Positions 50,173 to 60,227 are shown, numbered from the stretch's first letter. The stretch is DNA of 64,000 bases from Streptomyces cyaneochromogenes (GCF_003963535.1 NZ_CP034539.1:744001-808000), one strand, 5' to 3'. A program made the numbers and translations. Notes: generated by a model not told the origin, from the letters alone.

Positions 50173-52404
50173 TCAGCCCTGGTCCGCCACGAAGGAGGCC
50201 ATCCGGGTCAGGGCGGAGTTCCAGTTGATCGTGTGCTCGTTCGTCGACCAGGACTGGATGTCGTCGATGTAGCAGAACTGACCGACGCAGCCCTGGAGTT
50301 TGCTCTGTGCGTAGGGGTCCTGGATGCTCGAGTTCGGGCCGCCGGCGAGCGTGCCGGCCGGCGGGTTCGGCTGGCTCGGGTCGAGCTGATGGGCGTACCA
50401 ACGGGCGTGCTGGTTACGGGAGTTGACCTCGCCGTACCCGGTCACGTACGAGATGTTCAGCGCGTTGCGGCCGAAGAGGTAGTCCATGCTCTGCACCGCC
50501 GCGTCACGGTACTTCGAGGCACCCGTGATGTCGTACGCGGTGGCGATGACGACGGCGTTGTGCAGGATCTGGTGGTTGGAGCCCCAGTCGTAGAGGTTGC
50601 CGTCGGGGGCGTACGGCATCCCGTAGGGCTGCGACTTCAGCGTGGCCACGTACCGGTCCGCCCCCTTGACCACGGACTGGCGCACCTTGTCCCGGCCGGG
50701 CAGCCTGCTCGGCACGGTCGCCAGGTCCAGCCGGGCCGCTGCCGCCGTCCGGGCCCAGTCGTATCCGAGGGCGCCGAAGATGTCGGCCGTGTGCACCGGG
50801 GAGTTGAGGACGTGGTCGGAGAACTCCTTTTCCCCTGTGCTCAGATACAGCTCGGCGGCCGCCCAGTAGAACTCGTCGGTGACGTTGTTGTCGGCGTAGG
50901 CGCCGCCGCCGATGCCGTCGCTCTCGGAGGCGTACCGGTCGGGGTGTGCGAGCGCTGCCGTCCAGGCCTTGCGGGCGGCGGCGAGCGCATTCGCCGCGAA
51001 CTCCTTGTCGTACGGCCTGTACAGGCGTGCCGCCTGCGCGGCCGTCGCCGCCAGGTTCAGGGTCGCCGCGGTGGACGGCGGATGCAGTTCACGTTTCTGC
51101 GGGTCGTCGCTCGGCAGCAGCGGCAGGCCCGTCCACTGCTCGTCGTGGATCTTGTGATGCGCCATGCCGGCCAGCGGCTGCCCGGCGGGCACCTGCATCT
51201 TCAGCAGGAACTCCAGCTCCCAGCGGATCTCGTCCAGGATGTCCGGGACCTTGTTGCCGCTCTCCGGGATGGCGAGCGTGCCGTCGCCCAGCTTCGCCGG
51301 CTCCCCGGTGCGGGCCAGGCGTTCGCGTTCGTACGTGCTCAGCAGCTCCCACACGGAGATGCCGCCGTTGACGACGTACTTGCCGTGGTCGCCCGCGTCG
51401 TACCAGCCGCCGGTGACATCGAGCGTGTAGTCGCACACGCCCGGCTGGCAGGGCACCGCGCCGTCGCCCCGGTTGGGCGCCACGTCGACGTGTCCGGCGG
51501 GGCGGGCGTAGCCCGGTCGCAGGTCGTCGCGGATGGCGATGCCGCTGCGCTGCGTGTAGTAGTACTTCACGGCGTCCAGGCGCAGCCGCTCGTAGGCGGC
51601 CGTGCCGATGTCGAAGGGGCGGCTCGTCTCTCCGTCGACGACCAGCGTGAGGTCCTTGCCCTGCTTGCGGTAGGCGCCGAAGTCGATGGAGTGGACGTTC
51701 TGCGCGGAGGAGCCGTCGGTGCCGCGCGGCACGGTCAAGCCGTGCGCGACCACGGCGCCGGACGCGTTCTTCAGCTGCCAGGGCAGCTTCTCGGTGGCGG
51801 CGGTGACCAGGGTGGCGTTCTTCGGTCCGGCGGGCAGATAGGCGACCTGGTTCACCCGCACCCGGGGCCCGGTGTCGGGCTCGTACACCTCTGGCGGCAC
51901 GCCGCCCAGCAGCGACGCGTTGTCCATGCAGAAGCGCCACGGGTCCGCGCTGCCGCCGAGCTGGAAGGCGACCTGGCCCTGCGGGGTGTCGACGGGGGCG
52001 GTGAAGGTGTACGCGTAGGAGTTCCCGGAGACACTCAGCTCCGGCGTCACCTCGAAGTAGGTGTCGTACGGCGCCGCCGACAGGCCGACGACCGCCCGCA
52101 CGACGTGCCCCTCGGGCGAGCCGTTCGCGGTGAAGGAGATCCGGTACGACTCGCCCTTCACCAGGGTGATGTCGTTCTGGCCGACGGCGGCGTCCCAGGG
52201 GTTGGCGGTGCCGCCGGGCACGTCGGCACAGAGCTGTCCGGCGGACAGGCCGGCGGTGACGTTGCCGGTCGTCCACCACGGCTCGGTGGTGGTGTCGAAG
52301 GTGCCGTTCTTGAGCTGCTCGACCTCTTCGGCGCCGGCCGGTGCGGCGAGGCCTGCGGCCAGCAGGGCCGTCAGGGTCAGCAGGAAGGTTCTGCGTCGTT
52401 TCAC
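50173..52404 (-). CDS. Secreted GH9 endoglucanase (cellulase) with N-terminal carbohydrate-binding module
   Basis: A 743-residue protein from GTG 52404 with gaggag upstream. Signal peptide ~1-25 ([20 protein letters not shown]), CBM4/9-like beta-sandwich (~28-170, [20 protein letters not shown]), a cellulase N-terminal Ig-like domain (~180-275, [20 protein letters not shown]), then the GH9 (alpha/alpha)6 catalytic domain. Catalytic Asp pair is in [13 protein letters not shown] and general-acid Glu in [13 protein letters not shown] near the C-terminus. It hydrolyses cellulose outside the cell. A CebR operator lies 40 bp upstream of the start, so it should be induced by cello-oligosaccharides. 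Confidence 0.9.
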   Translation of the reverse strand: MKRRRTFLLTLTALLAAGLAAPAGAEEVEQLKNGTFDTTTEPWWTTGNVTAGLSAGQLCADVPGGTANPWDAAVGQNDITLVKGESYRISFTANGSPEGHVVRAVVGLSAAPYDTYFEVTPELSVSGNSYAYTFTAPVDTPQGQVAFQLGGSADPWRFCMDNASLLGGVPPEVYEPDTGPRVRVNQVAYLPAGPKNATLVTAATEKLPWQLKNASGAVVAHGLTVPRGTDGSSAQNVHSIDFGAYRKQGKDLTLVVDGETSRPFDIGTAAYERLRLDAVKYYYTQRSGIAIRDDLRPGYARPAGHVDVAPNRGDGAVPCQPGVCDYTLDVTGGWYDAGDHGKYVVNGGISVWELLSTYERERLARTGEPAKLGDGTLAIPESGNKVPDILDEIRWELEFLLKMQVPAGQPLAGMAHHKIHDEQWTGLPLLPSDDPQKRELHPPSTAATLNLAATAAQAARLYRPYDKEFAANALAAARKAWTAALAHPDRYASESDGIGGGAYADNNVTDEFYWAAAELYLSTGEKEFSDHVLNSPVHTADIFGALGYDWARTAAAARLDLATVPSRLPGRDKVRQSVVKGADRYVATLKSQPYGMPYAPDGNLYDWGSNHQILHNAVVIATAYDITGASKYRDAAVQSMDYLFGRNALNISYVTGYGEVNSRNQHARWYAHQLDPSQPNPPAGTLAGGPNSSIQDPYAQSKLQGCVGQFCYIDDIQSWSTNEHTINWNSALTRMASFVADQG

Positions 52405-52443
52405 GTCTGGGCTCCTCGGGGGAGGGGCGGGTGACGCTCGCGG

Positions 52444-52457
52444 TGGGAGCGCTCCCA
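52444..52457. promoter_or_regulatory. CebR-type operator (cellulose-utilisation repressor)
   Basis: TGGGAGCGCTCCCA is a perfect 14-bp palindrome identical to the CebR consensus known from Streptomyces. It sits just upstream of the GH9 gene. CebR releases it when cellobiose or cellotriose is present. Confidence 0.93.
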
Positions 52458-52659
52458 GATGCGGACGCAGCCATGTTTGTTGGCGACATGACACTCCGTC
52501 AACAGTCCGGACACAACGCTTCGCTGGAAGGTGCCGGGACAGGCCGTCTGTTAGCTGCGGCGCCGCTGTGGCTTGTCGCGCCCGCGCGGCGGATCCGCAT
52601 ATCGATACAGCCCGCGCCCCTGAAGGGGCGCTGCCGAACCGGCCGTCCGGACCGTGACG

Positions 52660-53030
52660 TGGGTCAGGTGGCGGGTGCCTCCAGCTTGCTGATCCGTATC
52701 GCTCCGCGAGGCTCCCAGGGGGTAGACGCTGGTCAGGGTCAGTCGCAGTCGGGAGCCGCGCACCGCGTCGAAGGTGACGACGGTCGGCGTGTCCGAGGCA
52801 GTCGCCCAGTCGACGGCCGTGCCCTCCACCGGCGCATACCGGCGGCCGTCCCACACCTCCGCCGCGACCGACGCGGGCAGGGTGTGCGTCGCGTCCACGG
52901 TGAACGAGACCTCCACCCGGTCGAACATCCGCGCCCGGCCGAAGTGCACACTCACCCAGTCCTCGGGCCTGGCCCCGTCGAAGGCCGACAGCAGCGCCGT
53001 CGCCACCTTGAGGAATCCGTTGGACCAGCC
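52660..53030 (-). pseudogene. Remnant: C-terminal galactose-binding-like domain of a glycoside hydrolase
   Basis: In one leftward frame it reads [49 protein letters not shown] and [14 protein letters not shown]. These are typical of the C-terminal domain of Streptomyces beta-galactosidase or rhamnosidase-type enzymes. There is no start, signal or catalytic domain, and an unrelated fragment joins it at about 53030. It is a decayed fragment. Confidence 0.6.
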
Positions 53031-53340
53031 GGTGGCCGGCCTCCTTGCCGTCGCAGTAGACGTAGGAGTCCATGTAGACGCCGTCGAACCCCACCTCCCG
53101 TCGTGCGGCACCGCGACCTCGCGCCGGCCCGAGTCGTCATGGCCGGGCTCGGCGGCGTCGGCGCACTCGCCGGTCGGGTCGGTGATGCCGCCCGGGTTCA
53201 CCAGGGCGAAGCGAGCCGGCGCGCAGCGGGACCGTGCGGCGGCCGGGCGCGCCGGCCTCGGCGAGTTCCACGGCCCGTTGCCGTGGGGCCGCTCAGCAGC
53301 CCTCCGGCCGTCGGAGTGGCCGTGGAGGCCAGCAGTAACG
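53031..53340 (-). pseudogene. Remnant of a second glycosidase-like gene
   Basis: Leftward frames carry [37 protein letters not shown] and, one frame over, [20 protein letters not shown]. They look like pieces of a TIM-barrel glycosidase (spherulin-4 or related type). Two frames are needed, and the fragment is joined directly to the one at 52660-53030. Family assignment is weak, but its broken state is clear. Confidence 0.45.
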
Positions 53341-53546
53341 ATCTTCGAGTGACTGTCGTGCCCCTCCCCCATCAGGGCCCATAAGTACTCACAACTGATC
53401 GTGAACAAACAGATTCTGACGGGATGGCACGCGGAGCAGTCAAGAGTGCGCCAAGAGGGTTCCGGGACGTACGGGTCGCCGAAGCACTACGCTGGAGCCC
53501 GCTGACACGCTTGTTCACCGTGAGTGTGCGCGTTGGAGTGGCGAGC

Positions 53547-55931
53547 ATGAGCCCGGAGTATCCGTTCGACGAGGCCGCGACGGCCCGGGCGGTCATCGAC
53601 GACAGCGGCACGCTCGTCGAGTGGAACGCCGGGGCGGAGCGACTGCTGGGCCACCCGGCCGCCGCGGTCCTTGGACGCCCCGCCACGGATCTGCTGGCCG
53701 ACGGGGGGCACCGCGGTTCCGGCGCCCCCGAGGGCGAGCGGTGGGACGGCATCCTCACCCTGCGCCATCGCGACGGCAGCCACATCACCGTGTGGCTGCT
53801 CGCCCACCGGGTTCGGCCGCAGGACGCCGGGCCCGACCGCTGGCTCGTGGTCACGCCGATCGAGGCGGACCGCCCTCGGCTGCCCGACGATCCGCTGGAC
53901 AACGTCGGGCTGCTCGAATCGCCCTGCGCCATCGCCATCTACGACGAACGGCTCCGCCTGCGCAGGATCAACCCCGTCATGGCGGAGGTCCTCAGCCTCT
54001 CCGAGGAACATGTGCGCGGGCTGCGGGCGCCCGAGCTGACCGGAAGGGCCCAGAGCCACGACATCGAGCGCCAGCTCCTGCGCGTGCTCACCACGGGCCG
54101 GGGCACCGACGTACGCACGTACATCCCGGTCGGCGGCGACAGGACGTACGCCTGGCTGGCCCGCATGGCCCCGATCACCGACGGCAAGGGCCGGGTGCGC
54201 GGCGTGTCCGTGGCCGCGCACGACTTCACCGATCAGTACCTGGCCCAGGAGCGGCTGCAACTGGTCAACGAGGCCAGCGTGCGCATCGGCACCACCCTCG
54301 ACGTCACCCGGACGGCCCAGGAGCTGGCGGACATCTGCGTCCCCGCCCTCGCCGACTTCGTGAGCGTCGACCTGCTGGACCCTCCGGAACACGGGGGCGA
54401 ACTGCCCACCGGCCGGCTGACGGCCCCGGTCGCCCTGCGCCGGGCCGCCCACCGGTCGGTCAACCACGGCACCCCCGAAGCCGTGGTCAAGCCGGGGACC
54501 GTGGACGAGTATCCGGCCCCGTCGCCCCAGGCCGACGCGCTGTTGGCGGGACACGCCATCGTGGCCTCGACCTCGACCGGCGACCTCGGCCAATGGCTCT
54601 CCTGGGACCCGGCACGCGCCGAGCGGATCCGGGAGTACGGCATCCACACCACCATGTCCGTGCCGATCCAGGCCCGCGGCACCACGCTGGGCGTCACCGT
54701 GCTCACCCGGTTCATGAACCCCGAGCCGTTCACGCCCGACGACGTGCTGCTCGCCGAGGAGATCACGGCACGGGCGGCCGTCTGCATCGACAACGCCCGC
54801 CGCTACTCCCGCGAACGCGACACCGCCCTGGCCCTGCAGCGCAGCCTGCTCCCCCGGTCCCTGCCGCGCACCGCCGCGCTCGAAGCGGCCTCCCGCTATC
54901 TCCCCGCGGCGCGGTCCGGGGTGGGCGGCGACTGGTTCGACGTGATCCCGCTGTCCGGGCTGCGGGTCGCGATGGTCGTCGGGGACGTCGTCGGGCACGG
55001 CATCCAGGCCTCGGCCACCATGGGCCGGCTGCGCACCGCCGTACGCACCCTCGCCGACATCGATCTCGCGCCCGACGAGCTGCTGACCCACCTCGACGAC
55101 CTGGTCGTGCGCCTGTCCGAGGAGACGGGCAACGAGGGCAGTCCCGGCGAGGTCGGCGCCACCTGTCTGTACGCGGTGTACGACCCGGTCTCCCGGCGCT
55201 GCACCATGGCCCGGGCCGGACACCCCTCGCCGGTCATCGTCCCGCCGGGCGGCGAGCCGCGGGAGATCGAGCTGCCCGCCGGACCGCCGCTGGGCCTGGG
55301 CGGGCTGCCGTTCGAGTCCGCCGAGATCGAACTGCGCGAGGGCACGGTGCTCTCCTTCTACACCGACGGCCTCATCGAGACCCGTGAGCGCGATGTCGAC
55401 GCCAGCCACGCGCTGCTGCGCGAAGCGCTGACGGGTTCCTACGACTCGCTGGAGGAGACATGCGACCGCGTCCTGAACGCCCTGCTCCCGACGGGCGACG
55501 CCGCCGACGACGTGGCACTCCTGCTGGCCCGCACCCAGGGGCTGCCCGCCTCCAGGGTCGCGACCTGGGACATCCCTGCGGACCCGGCGCTCGTCGCGCC
55601 CATCCGCAAGCAGGTCGTGGAGCAGCTCGGCGCCTGGAGTCTGAGCCAGGCGTCGTTCACCGCCGAGCTGGTGGTGAGCGAGCTGGTCACCAACGCCATC
55701 CGCTACGGCATCCACCCCATCCGGCTCCGGCTGATCCACGACGCGGCCACGCTGATCTGCGAGGTCTCCGACACCAGCCACACGGCCCCGCATCTGCGCC
55801 GCGCCAAGACCTTCGACGAGGGCGGCCGCGGGCTGCTGCTGGTCGCCCAGCTCACCCAGCGCTGGGGCAGCCGGCACACGACGGACGGCAAGACGATCTG
55901 GGCGGAGATCGGGCTCGTCGACGAGGAGTGA
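53547..55931 (+). CDS. PAS-GAF-PP2C (SpoIIE) phosphatase with C-terminal HATPase domain
   Basis: From ATG 53547 (ggag 8 bases before) the product has 794 residues; an ATG at 53424 would add a less convincing 41-residue tail. Order: PAS (~5-100, ARAVIDDSGTLVEWNAGAERLLG), second PAS (~120-240), GAF (~255-430), PP2C (~440-660: GGDWFDVIPLSG, GDVVGHGIQASATMGRL, ARAGHPSPVI, FYTDGLIE) and an anti-sigma-kinase-type HATPase (~665-794: ELVVSELVTNAIRYG, EGGRGLLLVAQL). It combines phosphatase and RsbW-like kinase folds in one chain, common in Streptomyces. The kinase N-box ELVVSELVTNAI is intact. The target sigma factor is unknown. Confidence 0.87.
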   Translation: MSPEYPFDEAATARAVIDDSGTLVEWNAGAERLLGHPAAAVLGRPATDLLADGGHRGSGAPEGERWDGILTLRHRDGSHITVWLLAHRVRPQDAGPDRWLVVTPIEADRPRLPDDPLDNVGLLESPCAIAIYDERLRLRRINPVMAEVLSLSEEHVRGLRAPELTGRAQSHDIERQLLRVLTTGRGTDVRTYIPVGGDRTYAWLARMAPITDGKGRVRGVSVAAHDFTDQYLAQERLQLVNEASVRIGTTLDVTRTAQELADICVPALADFVSVDLLDPPEHGGELPTGRLTAPVALRRAAHRSVNHGTPEAVVKPGTVDEYPAPSPQADALLAGHAIVASTSTGDLGQWLSWDPARAERIREYGIHTTMSVPIQARGTTLGVTVLTRFMNPEPFTPDDVLLAEEITARAAVCIDNARRYSRERDTALALQRSLLPRSLPRTAALEAASRYLPAARSGVGGDWFDVIPLSGLRVAMVVGDVVGHGIQASATMGRLRTAVRTLADIDLAPDELLTHLDDLVVRLSEETGNEGSPGEVGATCLYAVYDPVSRRCTMARAGHPSPVIVPPGGEPREIELPAGPPLGLGGLPFESAEIELREGTVLSFYTDGLIETRERDVDASHALLREALTGSYDSLEETCDRVLNALLPTGDAADDVALLLARTQGLPASRVATWDIPADPALVAPIRKQVVEQLGAWSLSQASFTAELVVSELVTNAIRYGIHPIRLRLIHDAATLICEVSDTSHTAPHLRRAKTFDEGGRGLLLVAQLTQRWGSRHTTDGKTIWAEIGLVDEE

Positions 55932-55975
55932 CGATGAGTGAGTAGCCTGCGGAAAAACGGGGAGTCGTGACAACT

Positions 55976-56650
55976 ATGGGACGTGCACGGGCATTTCACT
56001 CCTCACACCGAGCGACTCCCCTCGTGACCGCCGTCGCACTGCTGGGCCTGGTCGCCGGCTGCGGCAGCGGCGCGGACGCCGGCGGTACCGTTCGGCCACC
56101 GGCCGGCACGAGCAGCGGTACGGCCACGGCCGACACGGGGAGTACCGCATCCGGGCCGGGCACGACGGAGCCGGGCACCACCGGACCGGGCACCGACACC
56201 GGCAGCCCCGTGACCCAGTCGGCCGCCGCCGCCCCGCGCTGCCACACCTCCGAGCTGCGCGCGAAGATCGGCCGTCCCAGTCCCGGGGCGGGGCAGCGGA
56301 ACTTCCCGATCGTGCTGACCAACACGACCGACCGCACCTGCACCGTCCGCGGCTACCCCGGTGCCGCGTTCGTGGACGCCTCCGGCAAACAGCTCGGCCC
56401 GGACCCGAAGCGGTCCCCCTACACACCGACGAGCGTGTCGCTGGCCCCGGGCCGGAGCGCATGGGCCGGGCTGAGCTTCGCCAGCCCGGAGATCAGCGGG
56501 GCCCGTACCGCCGTGCCCAAGGCGCTGCTCGTGACACCGCCGGACGAGCGGGATCCGCTCGAGGTGGCGTGGACGCACGGTGAGGTACCCGTGGCAGGGA
56601 ACGAGTCCTCGGTGCGCCTGACGGTGTTCCAGCCCGGCACCGGAGGCTGA
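55976..56650 (+). CDS. DUF4232 lipoprotein
   Basis: A 224-residue protein from ATG 55976 (ggggag 11 bases before). The lipobox LGLVAGC puts the lipidated Cys near residue 29. A Thr/Gly/Pro-rich linker (~35-80) is followed by the DUF4232 beta-sandwich (CHTSELRAKIGRPSPGAGQR, FPIVLTNTTDRTCTVRGYPGAAFVD). The family is membrane-anchored and of unknown function, common in actinobacteria. It starts 44 bp after the phosphatase stop in the same direction, so the two may share a transcript. It ends 7 bp from the convergent lectin-sigma gene. Confidence 0.85.
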   Translation: MGRARAFHSSHRATPLVTAVALLGLVAGCGSGADAGGTVRPPAGTSSGTATADTGSTASGPGTTEPGTTGPGTDTGSPVTQSAAAAPRCHTSELRAKIGRPSPGAGQRNFPIVLTNTTDRTCTVRGYPGAAFVDASGKQLGPDPKRSPYTPTSVSLAPGRSAWAGLSFASPEISGARTAVPKALLVTPPDERDPLEVAWTHGEVPVAGNESSVRLTVFQPGTGG

Positions 56651-56657
56651 CCGGCGG

Positions 56658-58898
56658 TCAGGGGCGGCCGCTGCCGCCGTATCCGTACCCGCCATATCCG
56701 CCGTATCCGTAGCCGCCGCCGTACCCCCCGGATCCGCCCGACCCGTAGCCGCCGCCGGACCCGCCGTACTGGCCGTCCCAGGAGCAGTAGTACGGGTAGG
56801 AGGAGCACACGTCGGTCGGGGACGGGCTCGTGGACGTCGGCTGATCAGCCGACGGGGTCGCGGACGGCGTCGGGGTGGGAGTCGGGGTCCTGGACGACTT
56901 GGGTGTGGGCGTCGGGGTCGGTGTGCTCGGCGTGTCGGACTCGACCTCCGTGTCCCAGTTGACCACCTCCAGCTGGAGCTCCGTCCTCGACGTGTCGATC
57001 ACCCAGTGCTGGGCGTCGCCGTCGTCGTCGCGGGTCTTGAGGACCAGGGCGCCCGAGCCGTCGGTGGCGGCGGGGCTGAGGGCCAGGTCCTGGTCGAAGC
57101 GCGGCACGAGGCTGCCCTGGAGGGTGAAGTCGTAGCGGACGTTCTTGTTCTCGGAGTCGGAGGCGCCCTTGCACGGGGCCAGCCGGACCGAGTAGCCGAG
57201 GTTGGAGTCGAGGCAGAGATCGGGGTCCGCGGCACTGCGCATCAGGCCGTCGGTCTCGTACGACCACTGCTGTCCGGGCTCCGCCGAGCACTTGGCGAGT
57301 TCGGTCTCCGCGTTCTCGACGGCCTTCCCGCCGACGATGCCGACACACAGCCCGGACCCGATGTTGTGCAGTCGGCCCCGCAGATCGCCCTTCGCGGCCT
57401 CGGCGGCGCCCGCCCAGGACGGGTTGCCGGTGGTGGAGCCCGCGTCGGGGCCGGGCGTTTCGACGGGACGGTCGCCGGCGGACGGGGCGGGGTCGTCTCC
57501 GGAGCCGAGCGCTGACCAGACGACGAGGGGGAGGACGACGAGGGCGCTGACGGTGACGACGGCCGCGGTGAGGTTGCGGCGCCGGGCGGCACGGCGTGCG
57601 GCCTTGAGGGCCGAGCGGCCGGAGCAGGTACGGGTCTCGTCGGTGGGCGCGGCGGGGGTGCGGTCGCCGGGGCGGGAAGGTACGGCGGGGGCGGTGCGCG
57701 CGGCTCGACGGGCTGTCCGGCGCGCGCTTCGGGGGCCCGGTTCCACGGGCGGGGAGGCCACGTCCGCGGCGGTGAAGGGCTCGCCTGCGGGGGCTGCCGT
57801 CCCTCCCATGGGGGCGAACGGCTCACCTCCGGAGGCGAATACCCCACCTCCGGGTCCGAAGGCCTCACCTCCGGGTCCGAACGCCTCGCCTCCGGGAGCG
57901 AACGCCTCGCCTCCGGGAGCGAACGTCTCCGCGGCAGGGGCGGGAACTGGGGCCGCACCCGAAGCGGCCTCTGCGGCGGGGGCGGACGCGACCTCGTCGG
58001 CGAAGAAGGACTCGCCCGCGATCTGTGCCGCCCGCGCCGGCGGCCGCCCCTCCGCCGGCGTGTCGGCCTGTCTCGTCCTCGACTCCAGATAGGCTCCCGC
58101 GCCCCAGCCCAGCACCGCCTCGGCCAGCGCGATGCCTAGCCCGGCGTTGAAGAAGTTCAGCTCCTCGGCGGTGTCGCTGCAGTGCGCGCAGCGGCTCAGG
58201 TGCTCGCGCAGGTCGGGGTCGATGTCGACGCCGCCGCGCCGGTAGGTGACGTCCAGCATCCGCAGGTAACGCCGGCACTCCTGATCGGGCGCGAGTTCGC
58301 GGTGGACCTGGAGGCTCTCCTCGCGCAGCCGCTCGCGGGCCCGGTCCAGTTCGACGCGGGCGGACTCCTCGTCGAGGCCCAGGAGTCCGGCCGGGACGGC
58401 GAGCGGCTCGGCCTCGACCTCGGTGTGCCACAGCAGACACCGGGCCGACTGGGGAAGCCGCTGGAAGGCCCCGGTCAGCAGCCGGCGCTCGGCCGACGGC
58501 AGCATACGGGCCGCGGCCCGCTCCGCTCCGTCCGACTCGGACCGCAGCTCGGGGTGGAGCAGTTCGCGTCTGCGGTCGGTGTCCCACTCGGCCGCGATCC
58601 GCCGCACGGTGACGAGCAGCTGGGGACGCCACGCGGCCGTCGGTCCGGTGTGTCGCAGCGTTTCGCCGAAAAGGCGGGTGAATGCCGCAGTGGTGAGCAT
58701 TCCCGCGGAACGGGCGTCCACGGTGCACAGCCGTGCGTAGGCGAAGCCCGCTTCCCAGTGCCGGTCGAGGAGTTCACCCACGGGATGGAGCGCCGGTGTC
58801 GCCCCAGTCCACCTCTTGAGTTCGGCGCTCAGTTGAGCGTCCGTCACTTCAAAGAGACGGGCGTCGCGAGGGGAATTCGACGGGCCAGCGTCATGCAC
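56658..58898 (-). CDS. Sigma-like protein with zinc anti-sigma motif, membrane helix and ricin-type lectin domain (copy 2)
   Basis: A 746-residue paralogue of the 43968-45587 product. GTG 58898 follows GGAGGA by 9 bases. The N-terminal sigma-like half has LPQSARCLLWHTEVEAEPLAVPAGLLG, then a C...HLSRCAHC zinc motif and the shared GLGIALAEAVLGWGAGAYL block. A long linker (~285-400) repeats GGEAFAP/GGEAFGP units. A membrane helix (~440-460, LTAAVVTVSALVVLPLVVW) leads to the ricin-type beta-trefoil (~500-640, GQQW and AQHW). A Pro/Thr/Ser stretch and a Gly/Tyr-rich tail (YGGGYGYGGYGGYGYGG) end the protein. It probably tethers a regulatory head to a cell-wall or glycan sensor. The strong conservation of the middle block implies function. 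Confidence 0.82.
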   Translation of the reverse strand: MHDAGPSNSPRDARLFEVTDAQLSAELKRWTGATPALHPVGELLDRHWEAGFAYARLCTVDARSAGMLTTAAFTRLFGETLRHTGPTAAWRPQLLVTVRRIAAEWDTDRRRELLHPELRSESDGAERAAARMLPSAERRLLTGAFQRLPQSARCLLWHTEVEAEPLAVPAGLLGLDEESARVELDRARERLREESLQVHRELAPDQECRRYLRMLDVTYRRGGVDIDPDLREHLSRCAHCSDTAEELNFFNAGLGIALAEAVLGWGAGAYLESRTRQADTPAEGRPPARAAQIAGESFFADEVASAPAAEAASGAAPVPAPAAETFAPGGEAFAPGGEAFGPGGEAFGPGGGVFASGGEPFAPMGGTAAPAGEPFTAADVASPPVEPGPRSARRTARRAARTAPAVPSRPGDRTPAAPTDETRTCSGRSALKAARRAARRRNLTAAVVTVSALVVLPLVVWSALGSGDDPAPSAGDRPVETPGPDAGSTTGNPSWAGAAEAAKGDLRGRLHNIGSGLCVGIVGGKAVENAETELAKCSAEPGQQWSYETDGLMRSAADPDLCLDSNLGYSVRLAPCKGASDSENKNVRYDFTLQGSLVPRFDQDLALSPAATDGSGALVLKTRDDDGDAQHWVIDTSRTELQLEVVNWDTEVESDTPSTPTPTPTPKSSRTPTPTPTPSATPSADQPTSTSPSPTDVCSSYPYYCSWDGQYGGSGGGYGSGGSGGYGGGYGYGGYGGYGYGGSGRP

Positions 58899-59243
58899 GG
58901 TGGCATTCCTCCGGAGGGCATGCGGCATTAAAGGTCCATACCAAGGGGTATGCTCCGCGCGCAGCTCTTGTGAAGCGTGGGGCGTGTGGGAGCGAGGCAC
59001 ACCTTTCCACAGGTCAGCGGCAGGGAACAAGTCATTCCCTGGTTTTGCGCATTACGTTCCCGGCGATCAGTATTTGACGAACGGTCAATAGCGGGGCGAG
59101 ATCATTGCGGCGTATCCGCGGGGCAATTGGAAATCGCATTCACTCGCATCCCCGCAGACTCCTTCGTAAACCATTGAACGAGCGAACTCCGGCCTTTTCG
59201 CCTGGTCATACGCGCGCGCACCCCTTCACGGAGCCTTCACAAG
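58899..59243. promoter_or_regulatory. Intergenic region between the lectin-sigma and AraC genes
   Basis: These 345 bp hold no supported gene and are AT-richer than their surroundings. They include the palindrome TTGACgaacgGTCAA at 59074-59088. Both neighbouring genes are transcribed leftward, so the lectin-sigma promoter must lie here. The AraC-type gene ends at its right edge. Confidence 0.4.
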
Positions 59244-60158
59244 TCACGCGCCAACCATTGAACCGCCCGCCCGGTACACACCGGGCGGCATCCCGTACCG
59301 CTCCCGGAACACCCGGTTGAAGTGAAACGGGCTGACGAACCCCGAAGCGGCCGCCACGCGTTCCACGGACAGGTCGGTGCTCTCCAGAAGTCGGGCGGCG
59401 TGTCGCAGACGTGCCTCGCGCAGCGCGCGCATCGGTGACTGCCCGGTCTGCCCGGTGAAGAGGTGCGCGAACCGGGAGGGCGAGAGCGCGACCTGGTCGG
59501 CGAGCGAGCGAACGGTGTGCGGGGCGGCCGGATCGGCGGCGATCAGCGCCTGCGCCCGGCGCACCCGCGGATCGACACCGGGGCGGGGTTGCGGCGCCCG
59601 GGCGGTGCCCGCGGTGAGCAGGACGACCTCCTCCAGTGAGCACAGGGCGAGTTCGCGGGCCGCGGTGCCGTGCGCCACGGCGACCGGCTCGTCCTCCGGC
59701 GCCACGTCGGGCGGCGCCTCCGTCCCCGTCCAGCGCGCGTCGGCGAGCATCCGGCGGAACGCCGCCTCGACGCGGCCGTGCACCGCGTCCGGCGCCGGTG
59801 TGACGACGTACATCCCCTCACCGGTGTCGTACGGCCGCAGCCAGGACCGCCAGGAGGGCCGGGCCTGGCAGTGCGCCCACCAGAACTCCCAGTGCCGTGC
59901 GCCCGTTTCGACCCCGTAGCGGTGCGGGACACCCGGCGCGAGCACGACCAGGTCCCCCGCGCCGGCCGGCGCCTCGGCGCTTCCGTGCCGCAGCAGCCCC
60001 CGTCCGCCGGTCGTCCACGTGAACAGCCAGCTGTCCGCGCCGCGCGGCCGGTTGACCCCGTACCCCGCCGGCTGGTCGAAGTACCCGACGACCACCAGGC
60101 CCGGCGGTGGGGCGGGGTCACCCGGCGCAGCAGTCCCGGGCAATCCGTCAGCGCTCAC
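59244..60158 (-). CDS. AraC-family transcriptional regulator
   Basis: GTG 60158 lies 6 bases after AGGAGG and gives 304 residues. An upstream ATG at 60164 directly abuts the ribosome site and is unlikely. The N-terminal cupin-like sensor domain (~20-110, RHGSAEAPAGAGDLVVLAPGVPHRYG) resembles carbohydrate-sensing AraC proteins. The C-terminal double helix-turn-helix (~200-300) includes TVRSLADQVALSPSRFAHLF and DLSVERVAAASGFVSPFHFNRVFRERYG. It is divergent from the PhyH-family gene, 69 bp apart, and probably controls it. Confidence 0.88.
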   Translation of the reverse strand: MSADGLPGTAAPGDPAPPPGLVVVGYFDQPAGYGVNRPRGADSWLFTWTTGGRGLLRHGSAEAPAGAGDLVVLAPGVPHRYGVETGARHWEFWWAHCQARPSWRSWLRPYDTGEGMYVVTPAPDAVHGRVEAAFRRMLADARWTGTEAPPDVAPEDEPVAVAHGTAARELALCSLEEVVLLTAGTARAPQPRPGVDPRVRRAQALIAADPAAPHTVRSLADQVALSPSRFAHLFTGQTGQSPMRALREARLRHAARLLESTDLSVERVAAASGFVSPFHFNRVFRERYGMPPGVYRAGGSMVGA

Positions 60159-60227
60159 GGTCATCCTCCTGAGGCGTCGATCGGCCTAGCGTGACAGGGC
60201 AAGGACGCCAAACCGAGGAGTGGACAC

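Noticed and set aside
52551..53408. 285-codon leftward frame as an intact gene
   Set aside because: It joins pieces of two different protein types, needs a second frame for one of them, and has no start signal. It was called as remnants instead.
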